This document shows, one piece after another, positions 1 through 10,700 of a stretch of 64,000 nucleotides of DNA. The stretch comes from Litoditis marina. Lineage: Eukaryota; Nematoda; Chromadorea; Rhabditida; Rhabditidae. The position numbers and the translations under genes were made by a program. The notes beneath the pieces were generated by a model. The model searched no databases. It saw nothing but the letters and a program-made list of their open reading frames with translations, and was not told the DNA's origin. Positions within the stretch are counted from its first letter, which is position 1. Every line of letters starts with the position of its first letter. Location of the stretch: NCBI GenBank assembly GCA_964036275.1, contig OZ038435.1, forward strand, positions 20,252,793-20,316,792. The letters run 5' to 3'.

Positions 1-84
1 TTTAAGGCCAGCAGCCAGAACATCCCCACCCGCAACATGCCCAGTTTTCTGCATTGGGTCAACAACGGCACATGAATCGGCCCA
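1..84 (+). CDS. C-terminal coding exon of an unidentified gene
   Basis: Frame 1 is open from the left edge to a TGA at 82-84 and encodes 27 residues ending in HWVNNGT. The tail is rich in Asn, Ser and aromatic residues and is not a family I recognise. A 3' UTR-like AT-rich stretch with an AATAAA at 491-496 follows, which fits the end of a + strand gene entering from the left. No acceptor is visible because the exon starts outside the window, so another frame is possible. The stop and the downstream poly(A) signal are the only support. Confidence 0.4.
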
Positions 85-720
85 TTGGCCCCTGCCAATA
101 ATGAAGGCGTGCGTCGAGTGTGCCGCCCCGCGTGAGCAGTCAACCGGGATCCCAACTACTGTACGCCAGTTTTTGCTGTGTTTCATTGTGTGTGTCTGTG
201 CATTCCTATCCTTGACAATACCTCTACGTGAACGTGATGTGTATTGATTTTTCTCCAAATGTTCTTTCTCTGCCTTTCTCTCACCGCATTTACTCATCTG
301 TTACAGGGAAATTGTTACAGTTATTTTATTCTCTCTTTTGTTTCTTCTGAAGTTTATTGTTGGTAGAAGTGTAGTTTTAGCTTAGCAAAGTCAAAATTTG
401 GTTCAAAACTCCAAAGTATTTATGTCATATGCGTTGCGCTACTTGTGGATATTTTCTCTGTTGAATTATGTGAAAAGTATATTTTTGAATAATAAAATGT
501 TATAATGAAGTTTATCTTATTTATCTGCTGGTTTGTCCGTTACAGCTTATAGTATTCTTATGTTTCGCTTACATTTGAATTTTACATAGTGAAAACTGTT
601 AATTACTGTATGTAGTCGTTTAAACTCCCATGTGGACTCTTACAGTATCAATTGAAAACAAATTAATTTTTGATAGGTAAAATTGTGGGAAAACTTTGTA
701 TCGCAGTTTCAACTACTATA
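85..720 (+). other. Probable 3' UTR and intergenic spacer
   Basis: AT-rich sequence with no coding frame. The AATAAA at 491-496 is a plausible poly(A) signal for the gene ending at 84. I see nothing else in this stretch. Confidence 0.35.
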
Positions 721-854
721 GTATGAATTAAAATTTATTCCTGGAAGAGTATGTTTTCTTTGGCAAACAAGTACTACCTATAAAGCGAATGCATACGGTA
801 GGAGTCCGTATATGAATGGAAAGAAGAAGAAAAACAACTTCAAAATTGCTACCT

Positions 855-978
855 TTAAAGAAGGACGATAATGTGGACCGATCTCGCGTCAACGGTCCTT
901 CAAACTGCAATTGAAAAATGTATTGCAGTTTAAAGGACTGAACCGTTGCGATTGGACCACATAATCGTCCTTCTTTAA
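855..978. mobile_element. TTAA-flanked palindromic MITE, copy 1
   Basis: A 124-bp element with TTAA at both ends and two long inverted arms (AGAAGGACGATAATGTGG and its complement). The centre is a hairpin, CAATTGAAAAATGTATTG. It has no coding capacity. The architecture resembles the palindromic TTAA-target repeats catalogued in C. elegans (PALTTAA type); that link is from memory. Fourteen further copies are in the window. Confidence 0.8.
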
Positions 979-1258
979 ACAGTGAGGTGGTCTTGTCAAT
1001 TTGCCTAGGTGGTCTTGTCAATTTGCCTGAGGCCAATAATCATTAACGGAGTAGTTATGAGGATAATGTGCGAGGTCAATTTGTTCAATCAATAATTCAA
1101 ACTGAGAAGGTTTTATTGATTTATTTGAATACGTCATTTGCGAGTTCAATCCAGTCAGGGTTTTTGAGTAGAACACCCGAAAATCCGAGTCGCTTCAGAC
1201 CGCGGAATTCCGTTTCCATGCTGGAAAAATCAATAATACAAAAAATCAGTAATAAAAA

Positions 1259-1490
1259 CTAACTTAGTAACCTGTTTTTCAGGTTACCTCAGTAGGTAAC
1301 CCGATGGTAACCTAAAATGAAGAACCGGTTACCTGTTTTTCTAACGCAAAATGTGGTTTTTACCGTTAGTTTTACCGGTAACCGGATTTCAGTTTTAGGT
1401 TACTTCCAGGTTACTTTCCAAGGTAACCTCAAAAAAAAGGTTACCAAAAAAGGATTAGGTTACCTAAAAACTGGGTTAGTTGTAGAATTG
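1259..1490. repeat. GGTAACC-rich palindromic repeat, copy 1
   Basis: Dense direct and inverted GGTAACC / GGTTACC motifs around a core with CCGGTTACCTG and GGTAACCGGATTT. The same arrangement recurs at 5051-5281 and, more diverged, at 12802-13072. It could fold as a long imperfect hairpin. No coding potential. Confidence 0.6.
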
Positions 1491-1617
1491 GTGTAGTTTG
1501 CCCCATCCCGATGTGATTGTAGTTTGATCGCGCCTTTTTCGGTTGGAATTCGTAAACCATATTGGGTTGATCGAGTTCAAACTACAACGCAGATTCGATC
1601 CCTCCTTTTTTGGTTAC

Positions 1618-1636
1618 GGGGGGGGGGGGGGGGGGG
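1618..1636 (+). repeat. Poly-G tract (G19)
   Basis: Nineteen consecutive G residues just 5' of MITE copy 2. Confidence 0.9.
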
Positions 1637-1685
1637 TATTGTTCGAAATCCCATTTCTAATGGTAGGGAACACTCAAATTTGAAT

Positions 1686-1807
1686 CTAAAGAAGGACGAT
1701 TATGTGGTCCAATCGCAACGCTTCAGTCCTTTAAACTGCAATACATTTTCTCATTGCAGTTTAAAGGACCGTTGACACGGGATTGGTCCACATAATCGGC
1801 CTGCTTT
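1686..1807. mobile_element. TTAA MITE, copy 2
   Basis: Same palindrome family as 855-978, with slightly degenerate ends (CTAAAG on the left, CTTTGA on the right). Confidence 0.7.
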
Positions 1808-1883
1808 GATTGCGTCTTCTCTCTCGTCGATGAGCGAGTGCTACATTGTTCGAATGTAAGTATGTGAATAAATAAACCTAATT

Positions 1884-4800
1884 TCAAACTGACTCTTGGT
1901 GCTTGTCCAATTTCGTGGCCCTAGATGCCAATGAAAGTACCCCTGCCTTCCGAGCACATTCAACCATTTCGAGCAACTTCTGGTTTTGGGTTGGACGCGC
2001 CGTTTCCTGCAAAATTATTACAATTAATCGATATTCAATAGTAGATCAATAGTATAAAGTCGATAAATCAATGATTTTGGTAGGACGGGCTGTTTCCTGC
2101 AAAATGAGTTTGATCACAATGAAATTGATAAATCAATTATAACCAATTACTTATTAGCAAGTATCCATATGTGAATAGAACTAACCAAATCAAAACCGAT
2201 TTTGATTCAGAAAAATGCATTTCGGTCTCATCCCGGTTCTCAGAAATCAAAATGCGTTTTCAGGCACTAGGCACACATGTGATGGGTTAGACATTGAATT
2301 TAGGGCAGATCTGTTTAGATGCTGAACATTACTGGGATTACTCAAAAATGCGTTTCTGGTTAGTATTGATATTTTGATCTCAAAAATGACGTTCTGGCCA
2401 TACTGGGGGAATGAGCTAAGAAAATTGTACTGACTCCAGAATTGTAGTATTTGATGATGACGTAGGGGATCAGCTTCTGTTCGACGTCCACGATAATCGA
2501 AGATTTGACGGGAAGAGGCAGCGAGGGGAACACTGGAAAGAGAGGTATAGTGTACAGTTCCTCCAACAAAACCAGCGAAGGGCTGGCGAGCATTGGCTTT
2601 CTACCCCCCACCTTTCTGACATTGTGTTGCGTCTGGGGAATTGTAGTTTGACCCCCCCCACCGGGGGTGATAATTCAATTTATCTCCTGCAATACAAAAG
2701 TTCGAAGGTGGGGGGGGGGGGGGGGGTAAAAAGTAAACATTTCCGGTATTGAAGTTCAGCCCCCCACTCGTTGAAGTTTGACCCCCCACCATTGAAGTTC
2801 TACCCGCCGCCGACCCAGGTGGGGGGTAAATAGTAAATGTCGATGTTGAATTTTGACCCCCTCCCCCTCTCTTAGATTTTCAGGTTTTAGCTTGGGTGGG
2901 GGGGGGTTGAAGTACTACGGGGGGGGGGACTCAACTAAAGTGGGGGGCGATACTTCAATTTCCCAAGGACTGGACACCTACTGGAGTGGTGCGGGGCGAG
3001 TCAGTGGGGCCACCTGCGTATATCTGCACACTATCTCGTCGAGGCCGTTACAAAATTGTTTTGCTAGTTGGCAGGAAATGGTCTGAGGGCGAGAGCTCAG
3101 AACGATTGGCGCCAATTTTCTTCGATTGGCCAGCTACAAAAGCGAGAGAGTGTGGGGGTCAACGAGGTCGCAGACATCTGGGTCTCTCTGACCTGCACAC
3201 TCTCTCGTCGAGGCCGTTACAAAATTGTTTTGCTAGTTGGCAGGAAATGGTCTGAGGGCGAGAGCTCAGAACGATTGGCGCCAATTTTCTTCGATTGGCC
3301 AGCTACAAAAGCGAGAGAGTGTGGGGGTCAATGAGGTCGCAGACATCTGGGTCTCTCTGACCTGCACACTCTCTCGTCGAGGCCGTTACAAAATTGTTTT
3401 GCTAGTTGGCAGGAAATGGTCTGAGGGCGAGAGCTCAGAACGATTGGCGCCAATTTTCTTCGATTGGCCAGCTACAAAAGCGAGAGAGTGTGGGGGTCAA
3501 TGAGGTCGCAGACATCTGGGTCTCTCTGACCTGCACACTCTCTCGTCGAGGCCGTTACAAAATTGTTTTGCTAGTTGGCAGGGAATGGTCTGAGGGCGAG
3601 GAAGATACACAGAAGAACGGGCTGCTTGCCATACCCGCCCCCTACCAAAACGACCGTACACTATACACAACAGCTCGTTGGATCCTATAGGTAGGGAAGG
3701 GGGGGGAGATAAGATAGTATAACCGACTGTCATTGTCCAATCTGCACTTGGGTCTGGTGTTTGGCCGTCCCGTAGAGGAATTAATCAATTCGAAGGCCTC
3801 TCCCATGGCCTCACTGTCTTTGGCACGGATTAGAAAACCTGCGAATTAGAAAATTAGAATTGTAGTTTGTAGTTGTAGCCTTTTTGTAGTTTTCACTTAT
3901 TCGCAGTAGTCGCCTGGCTGTGATTTGAACCTGTTCTTAGTAATGCCCGAAACTATCTTCACCACGGATTAGAAAGCCCGAGAATGATATTTGTAGTCTT
4001 ATTCTAGTTTTAACTCATTCCCAGTAGTGCCTGATTGCTATTTAAACCCATTCTGATCAACTGGTGTTTGTTTGTAATTTGATGCCGTTGCTTATTTTTG
4101 ATGCCGTTGCTTACCGGTCCATTTTTTATGACATTTGTCGAGATAAAACTACAAACACGATTCGGTCACTGTCTTTTAATTGATCTTTGTAGTCTGACCG
4201 TGTAGTTTGTCGTGAGCACACGTGATGATATCCCGTATTACATTGAACAACTCATGGTAGAGAAATTTATTCTTTTTCAATTTTACAAACTTAACAATTT
4301 AAACTTACAAATATATTCTTATTCAAACTTCCTCAAAATTATTCTGACCATGTAGTTTGTCGTGGGCGCATGTGATGATATCCCTTCTCCAAATATCCGG
4401 ATTCTGATATCGACACGTGGGTTCCACGTAGATGCGGGAACGGTACGGGGCTCTGTAAACTTCAATAAATGAAAAAGAATACATCAAGTTAATTCAGAAT
4501 AACTTTATTACATAAATTACATTAATAAACGTATTCACGTAGATGCGGGAATGGTACGGGGCTCTGGAAGAAGGAAATGTTGAGTCTTAAAGAAGGACGA
4601 TTACGTGGTCCAATCGCAACGCTTCAGTCCTTCAAACTGCAATACATTTTTCAATTGCAGTTTAAAGGAACGTTGACACGAATTGGTCCACACAATCGTC
4701 CTACTTTACAATAAAATGACCAAAATACAATTCAATTGATAATCTAGTCGACGCAAGTGTAGCTATCACCAGTTCTCAGAACGATTAGCGCCAATTTTCG

Positions 4801-7070
4801 GTCATTGGCCAGCTACAAAAGCGAGAGCATGCAGATCATTGAGGCTGCAGACAGGGTGAGACACTCTGCGTCTGTCTGACCTGCACACTCTCTCGTCGAG
4901 GGCGCTACAAAAGTGGCTGGCCAATTGCCTGGGAAATGTCTGAGTACGACCACTTATTTAGTTCAATAGTGATAATAAGTCAATGTTCATTTAAGCGACA
5001 ACCAATTCATCAATCTACTAAATCAGGCCAATCACGTGAATTCTATATCTAACCGGGTTTTTAGGTAACCTAACCCTTTTTTGGTAACCTAATTTTCAGG
5101 TTACCTCAGTAGGTAACCGGATGGTAACCTAAAATGATAATACGGTTACCTGTTTTTCTAACGCAAAATATGGTTTTTACCGTTAATTTGAACGGTAACC
5201 GGATTTTACTTTCAGGTTACCTACCAAGGTAACCTCAAAAGTAGGTTACCAAAAAAGGGGCAGGTTACCTAAAGATCCGGTTAGCTGTAGAGTTGGCCAC
5301 TAAATCACTACTCAATAAGTCTATGAACATAATCGATAGATAACCAATCGATAATCAATCGATACCTCTCGAGTGCTCTCAGAAGAATGAGTCTTTTCCA
5401 TTCGGCCTCGTCCTCATTCTCATTTTCCCCTGTACGAATATCGACCAAAAGACCGTCCGCCCTCGAAAATCGATTCCAGATGAAAACATTCGGATCAAAG
5501 TATCTGGAAGATATCGATTTATTGACTTATTCTATTTGTAGCTTATACTCTAAGTTTTAAAATTCGGTATTGTGGTTTTTACATTGTTTACAATAGAATA
5601 GAATAGAATAGAAGGAATTATTGAAACTTACAACTTAATGTTGATGATAGTGAACAAAAGGAAGGTGGGGGCTTAAAGAATGACGATCATGTGGTCCAAT
5701 CGCAACGGTTCAGTCCTTTAGGCTGTCTTCAGACTTTTTGTGCGATACAATTGATACACGATACATGCGCGCTCTAATCATGTGTATCGATTGCATTTTT
5801 GTAGCGGCGACAGATACATGCGTCACGCGATGTATCTATCGTGTTCATACTTTTTCTACAGTATCTCGGCGTCAGATACATCATTTTGAATCGACGATAC
5901 ACTTTTTTTGAAGATTGCGGCCGGCATTCTACACTTCACTCATATTGTGGATACATCTAGGTTTTCGGATAATAACCTAAAAAAAGTGATTTTTGTGAAA
6001 TTTTTCCAATTGATAGAATGTTCCCCCACACAAAACAGATTGGTATTCGCAAAAAAATTTCATTTTCGCGCGCGACGCACGCACGCGACGCGTAAAAATG
6101 AGAAAATATGCAGATTTGGGTCAAATTTGTGAACTGTGATTATCGATCATGGAGATTGCGAATGTGGATATCAATTTTATATCACGCACGCGACGCGTGC
6201 ACGCGCCGCGACAAAAATTCAAAAACCCGTAGAATTCAAAAAAACTTGGGAACCTGAGGAAATCGATCATTCTGAAGTCAGATGTGAGCTTGGTACGAAC
6301 TTGGGGTCAAGCGCGCGCGCAGCACGCGACGCGACAAAAAATTTCAACTCTTGTGCATGAAGATAAATTTTTGGGATTGGGAGTGGTCGGCACGCGGATA
6401 GGAGGTATTACGAGTTTCGGATATATATTCATAACCAGCATGATCGAATACCCCACCCATCCCAATTTCATATGAATCGACTCATTTTAATATTTCTGCC
6501 GCGTCGCGTGCACGCGCTTCGTATGAGTGAAATTGAGTATATGGCATGGGGATTGGTAACAATGATCATCAGCGTTTTTGTTTTTCACGACGTCCAAAGT
6601 TTATCGAAATTCATTCATTTTCACATTTTGTCGCGGCGCGTCGCGTGCGATGAGATAGACGTCAATTTGAAGAATACCTATAAATATCTATGAAATAAAG
6701 AATTTAAAATTGTTAAAAGTTACTTTTGAATTTGAAACTAACAAAATCGAAAAAAATGTATCCTGGAACGTTCATACTTTTCTGATACGTTGGCGCCAAG
6801 ATACGGATACAAAGTGAGACGATACGAATAATTCGAAAATGAATCGTGTATCTGTATCTTGTATCGCACAAAAAGTCTGAAGACAGCCTTAAAACTGCAT
6901 TACATTTTCAATTGCAGTTTAAAGGACCGTTGACACGAGATTAGTCCTTATAATCGTCCTTCTTCAAGTATAACTCTCCTAAGATGAACAACGGACCTTG
7001 GCAGAGTGAGCTTGACTAGGGAACGGATCCGCGGAATTTTCTTGAGAATTAGTATGGAGGAGGCAGACAT
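1884..7070 (-). CDS. Unidentified 160-residue protein, possible mitochondrial import signal
   Basis: I do not recognise this protein; the gene model rests on splice sites and phase. Minus-strand exons are 7070-6997 (ATG at 7070-7068), 5503-5366, 2582-2435 and 2006-1884 (TGA at 1886-1884). Joins are AG|A, AG|C and phase 0. Donors are gtccgt, gtatcg and gtcagt; acceptors are cttccag, cgccag and tttgcag. Total 483 nt, 160 residues. The N-terminus (MSASSILILKKIPRIRSLVK) is basic and amphipathic with no acidic residue in about 25 positions, like a mitochondrial presequence. An acidic stretch (residues about 50-60, GENENEDEAEW) follows, then a hydrophobic Pro/Leu segment (about 72-94) and a charged tail. 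Its 5' end is divergent from nth-1. Introns 1 and 2 are filled with transposons and satellite. The weakest joint is exon 3, whose acceptor sits at the edge of a G/C-rich repeat. Confidence 0.55.
2590..2990. repeat. G/C-homopolymer-rich dispersed repeat, copy 1
   Basis: Alternating runs of 5-17 G or C separated by motifs such as TTGAAGTTCAGC and GGTAAATAGTAAATGTCGA. It includes G17 at 2710-2726. A second copy at 14145-14515 keeps the same order of motifs. It lies in intron 2 of the 1884-7070 gene. Confidence 0.7.
3021..3590. repeat. 169-bp tandem satellite, about 3.4 units
   Basis: The unit recurs at exact 169-bp steps (equivalent points 3068, 3237, 3406) with near identity. Each unit holds CTCTCTCGTCGAGGCCG, GGCGCCAATTTTCTTCGATT and GCTACAAAAGCGAGAGAG. 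The overlapping short reading frames here are by-products of the repeat. Single diverged relatives occur at 4763-4945 and 49395-49655. Confidence 0.9.
3600..4586. other. Intronic sequence, no gene seen
   Basis: Part of intron 2 of the minus-strand gene. It contains short direct repeats (TGTAGTTTGTCGTG near 4200 and 4350; CACGTAGATGCGGGAA near 4425 and 4537). No coding frame with splice support on either strand. Confidence 0.5.
4587..4709. mobile_element. TTAA MITE, copy 3
   Basis: Full palindrome; the right end is slightly mutated (CTTTACA). Confidence 0.75.
4763..4945. repeat. Diverged single unit of the 169-bp satellite family
   Basis: Shares GGCCAGCTACAAAAGCGAGAG and ACCTGCACACTCTCTCGTCG with the satellite at 3021-3590, but stands alone with an extra internal segment. 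Confidence 0.65.
5051..5281. repeat. GGTAACC-rich palindromic repeat, copy 2
   Basis: Close relative of 1259-1490: same order of CAGGTTACCTCAGTAGGTAA and CGGTAACCGGATTT motifs. Ends are roughly inverted (AACCGGGTTTTTAGG and AAAGATCCGGTT). Confidence 0.65.
5673..6968. mobile_element. TTAA MITE, copy 4, interrupted by another transposon
   Basis: The left part is 5673-5720 and the right part resumes at 6889. Removing 5721-6891 restores a normal family member. So the inner element inserted later. Confidence 0.8.
5721..6888. mobile_element. 1168-bp TIR transposon, non-autonomous, Harbinger-like target site
   Basis: Perfect terminal inverted repeats of about 30 bp begin GGCTGTCTTCAGACTTTTTG, flanked by a TTA duplication (5718-5720 and 6889-6891). 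A 3-bp TTA/TAA target is characteristic of PIF/Harbinger elements, so the assignment is by target site only. The interior has repeated GC-rich hairpin motifs (CACGCGACGCG) and only short frames with no transposase signature. It lies in intron 1 of the 1884-7070 gene. Confidence 0.75.
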
Positions 7071-7738
7071 TGGGTTAGTACGACCAGTCAGTGGGGGAGG
7101 AGAAAAAAGAATAAAAGGAATACCGGCTTAGAAATGGGCTTTCACTTGTTTTCACGTGTACACGTGTTTTCTGCACTTTCCGTATGCCGGGAAAATACCA
7201 CATGTCAAGGTTGACCAGTATGTGAGAGGCGAAAACGGAATACGGTAATGGAATCGGGCAACTTTTCACTGGTACACGTATATTTCTGCACTTATTGTTT
7301 ATCACGGAAATTGAAAACTTTAAGGTAGACCGATTTGGGTGCGTTAGGGTACGAGATGAGTAGGGGAGGAGAAAGATAAGACCGGCTCATAAATGGGTTC
7401 TCACTTGTTTTCACGTGTACACGTGACTTCTGGACTTTCCGTATGCCACGAAAGTGTGCAACGTTAAGGTTGACCGGTGTAGGCACCGCCAGTAGTTGAG
7501 TTGTACTTTGATTGCCACGCACGCGATATTTGACTAACTTGAACCTAAAAGCAACGGGTCCAAACTATACCTTACAATCTCTGGTTTCAACATGACATTT
7601 TTATTACAAATCTTTTAATAATTGTATATTGGTGAGTTTTCCTGCCGTGTTTTGTCAAAGTATCGTCCTTTATGCTTGTATTCCAGGTAATCTTTCACAA
7701 TTTGGCCACCCAGCTTTGTTTCATTCTCGAAATTCGCC
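7071..7738. promoter_or_regulatory. Divergent promoter region with three CACGTG-bearing repeats
   Basis: The interval between the start codon of the minus-strand gene (7070) and that of nth-1 (7739). It contains about three imperfect direct repeats (around 7135-7225, 7255-7335 and 7390-7480). Two of them carry TTTTCACGTGTACACGTG, a pair of E-box-like CACGTG palindromes. The third has a degenerate CACTGGTACACGTA. No coding frame. Confidence 0.45.
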
Positions 7739-10700
7739 ATGAAACGCGGAGGAACCACTTCTTCTGTTGGCTGTGGCAAGAAATCGACGGACATTGAGGA
7801 TATTTGGAAGATGCAGGTATACTCTGTTTCACCAAGCAATGTCCTTCTACCGTAATCCGTCAAACATTCGGAAGGCTTTTTCTGATTTAGTTCATTATTT
7901 CGGTTTCAAACTTCAATAGATTGTTGTAATGTAGGTGCAAACGACATGTCCAAACCTTCGAGAAAATCTAAAAACGACAACATATCAACCCTTGACCTGG
8001 AAACTTGAGCTGTAGAGGGTTATAAGTGGGTAAATAATCTTTTTTTGCTACTGAGGCATCGTTCCAAAATTTTCGGATAACTACTTTTTTGTGTTTTCGT
8101 GAAGCTAAACAACTGCTGACATAGATTTGCAGTTTCCTGAAATCTCCAAACAGGCGAAAAACAACTGAAAACGCATTCACATTCTTGACGAATTCCGGAG
8201 TTTATTTTTCAGAAACTTACAGTTTCTCCAAACAAATCTACTAAGTTTGCACTGTAAATCTCGGACAATTGAGTTCGTAACAAATTTGACAATTATCTCT
8301 TGCCAAATTCTCACGATCTTAAAATAACATCTCGAATCTAATCTTATTTTTCTAAAACTCTTGGATTATTAGAATCATTTAAATGAAATAGATTTTTCTC
8401 AGAATCGTAGAACTTCGATTGAATCTTAGTTCTAGAGAGTTTACAGGATTCAATATTTCAAAATGAGTTTTAGATCAATTGATTGATTATAATAAAAACG
8501 AATATTTTTTTTGTGCTAAATGAATCAGTTCCACAATAAATAAGTTTATACTTGTCTTATAGTAGTATATGAATAATCTATAATTTTTAAATACTCCTTT
8601 CGTCGCTTTGAGTTTAGTAATTACTTATTTTCAAGTTTAATTTGTTATCAATTAGAGATGTACACAGCACAATTGAATACAAAAACACATAGGAATGGAA
8701 TTCAATGCTTTTCCTTTTCTCTCTTCACGCTATTTAAAGATATTTACTAAAATACAAAACATTGCTCCCGGTGAGGCTCGAACTCACGACCTTCAGATTA
8801 TGAGACTGACGCGCTGCCGACTGCGCTACGGAAGCATGTTAGCGAGAGATAATGAAGGGTAGTCCCAACCGGTTGTCGCAGGATCAAGAGCATAGTTGCG
8901 CGGCAGACATAACACAGTAGCGAGCTTTGCGGAATTGAAATAACGCTGTTTTTCATGCGAAATATTTACGTTAAGCTTGCACTGACCATTAATACATGTT
9001 TTGGATAAATTCCTGATATTTGTTTCAGAAAGTTGCAGTCTCTCCAAAAAACATCATAATTTAATCGTTTTTCACCTATATTCGGGGTTGGGGGGGGGGG
9101 TGGAAGTATAATACTTCTTTTTCCGGATAGTCTATACCATAACATGTTCCAGGTAGATCGTATCCGCCAGATGAGGAAAGAGGAGAATGCTCCTGTTGAT
9201 ACCATGGGATGCCACAAACTGGCGGATCCATTGGCGCCGCCCGAGGTAGATCAAATAATATAATACTCATACAACTATAGGAAATAGAGATTATTTGATC
9301 AGTACAGTAGCACAACAAATCTCTAGTATTGTGGGCGGTGACAGAGTAAGACCGTTGTAGAAATAATTCCATTTGCTTTTCCGACACTCTGTACGTACCA
9401 CTTCTCTTTCATTTTAAATATTAAGAATAAGAATAATAATATTTATTGAATCGTGATTCAATTTTAGGAAAAGTATTAGACAAAAATGTGAAGGCGAGAG
9501 AATCAAAAGGGGAGCTCAGAGGAGTATTGTTATTGTTTGACGGTATGTAGATTGACATCGGGAGACAGATTCGTCCAGGGTGCATTATTAGTGTATAGTC
9601 GTCGCCCACGGAAAGGCAGGAGGGTACTGTATATCTCACTTTCCGCTGTGTACGCACACGTGTCTTCGATTCCATAGCTTGCCTGTTAGGTGCTCTAATA
9701 GCGTAGTGGTTAGCGCCGTGCTACAAAACTTTTGCTCGCAGGTTCGATCCCGGCCAGAGACAGAAATTTATAGATTTGGCACCCACTATATTAGTGTAAT
9801 TCAAGCTTTCCATTTATTGCCAGGTGCACCGTTTCCAAATCCTGCTCTCGCTGATGTTGTCCAGTCAGACCAAAGACCAGGTCACCTCAGCCGCTATGAT
9901 GGTTCGTTTTCTATTAAATCTTATTAAAGAAGGACGATTATGTGCTCCAATCTCGGCGTGTCAGTCCTTTAAACTGCAACTGAAAAATGTATTGCAGTTT
10001 AAAGGACTAAAGCGTTGCGATTGGAGCACATAATCGTCATTCTTTAAAACGTGTTTTCGCTTTTTCGTTATTGGTATTTTCAACGTCAGTTCAACAATTC
10101 GCTCCAAAGTTACACAATGTAAATCTTAATTTTTACTCACATTGATTGTTTGATTCAAATAAATGTAAGCAAAGTACATGTACATGTACAAATGTAATGT
10201 ACATGTACATGTAAATGTACATGTGCAAAGCAAATGTACATGTAAATTATGGCGTACATCAAACTACAATATGTATTTCTCTTCAAATTCGGTAATTTAA
10301 AGATCAAACTCCAAATTGGTAAAAGATCAGATTACAATTTTTAGTAATTCAACTACACTCTCTGCTCTCTCAAGATCAAACTATAATCCGGTAATTTAGA
10401 TAGCAAACTAAAGTTGGTAAAATACTGAACTACAATTTTCGTGATTCAAAGATCAAACTACAAATTCTCAATCCCCCTTATTTCAGCGTCTTCGCGCGCA
10501 CGGCTGTACGGTTGACTCGATTATTTCCACTCCGACCAGTCAGCTGGAACAGTTGTTGGTTCCAGTCGGGTTCTATAAGGTTGGATCTGTTTCTATCATT
10601 CTCTCTTTCTCTCTTTCTCCCTTTCTCTCTTTCTCTCTTTCTCTCTTTCTCTCTTTCTCTCTTTCTCTCTTTTCCTCTCACCTCTCTTCTCTCCCTTTCT

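Noticed and set aside
2249..2582. A second long open minus-strand frame overlapping exon 3 of the 160-residue gene (encoding ...SSRQIFDYRGRR...)
   Set aside because: It looks protein-like, but its phase does not join to the flanking exons. The adopted frame joins on both sides with AG|C and phase 0.
5908..6693. Four short plus-strand frames inside the TIR element
   Set aside because: No transposase motif, and they run through hairpin repeats.
7615..7863. 82-codon minus-strand frame
   Set aside because: Shadow of nth-1 exon 1, which matches the glycosylase family on the plus strand with a proper donor.
9076..9387. 103-codon minus-strand frame
   Set aside because: Shadow of nth-1 exon 2 (9153-9245), which is in register with NTHL1 homologs on the plus strand.
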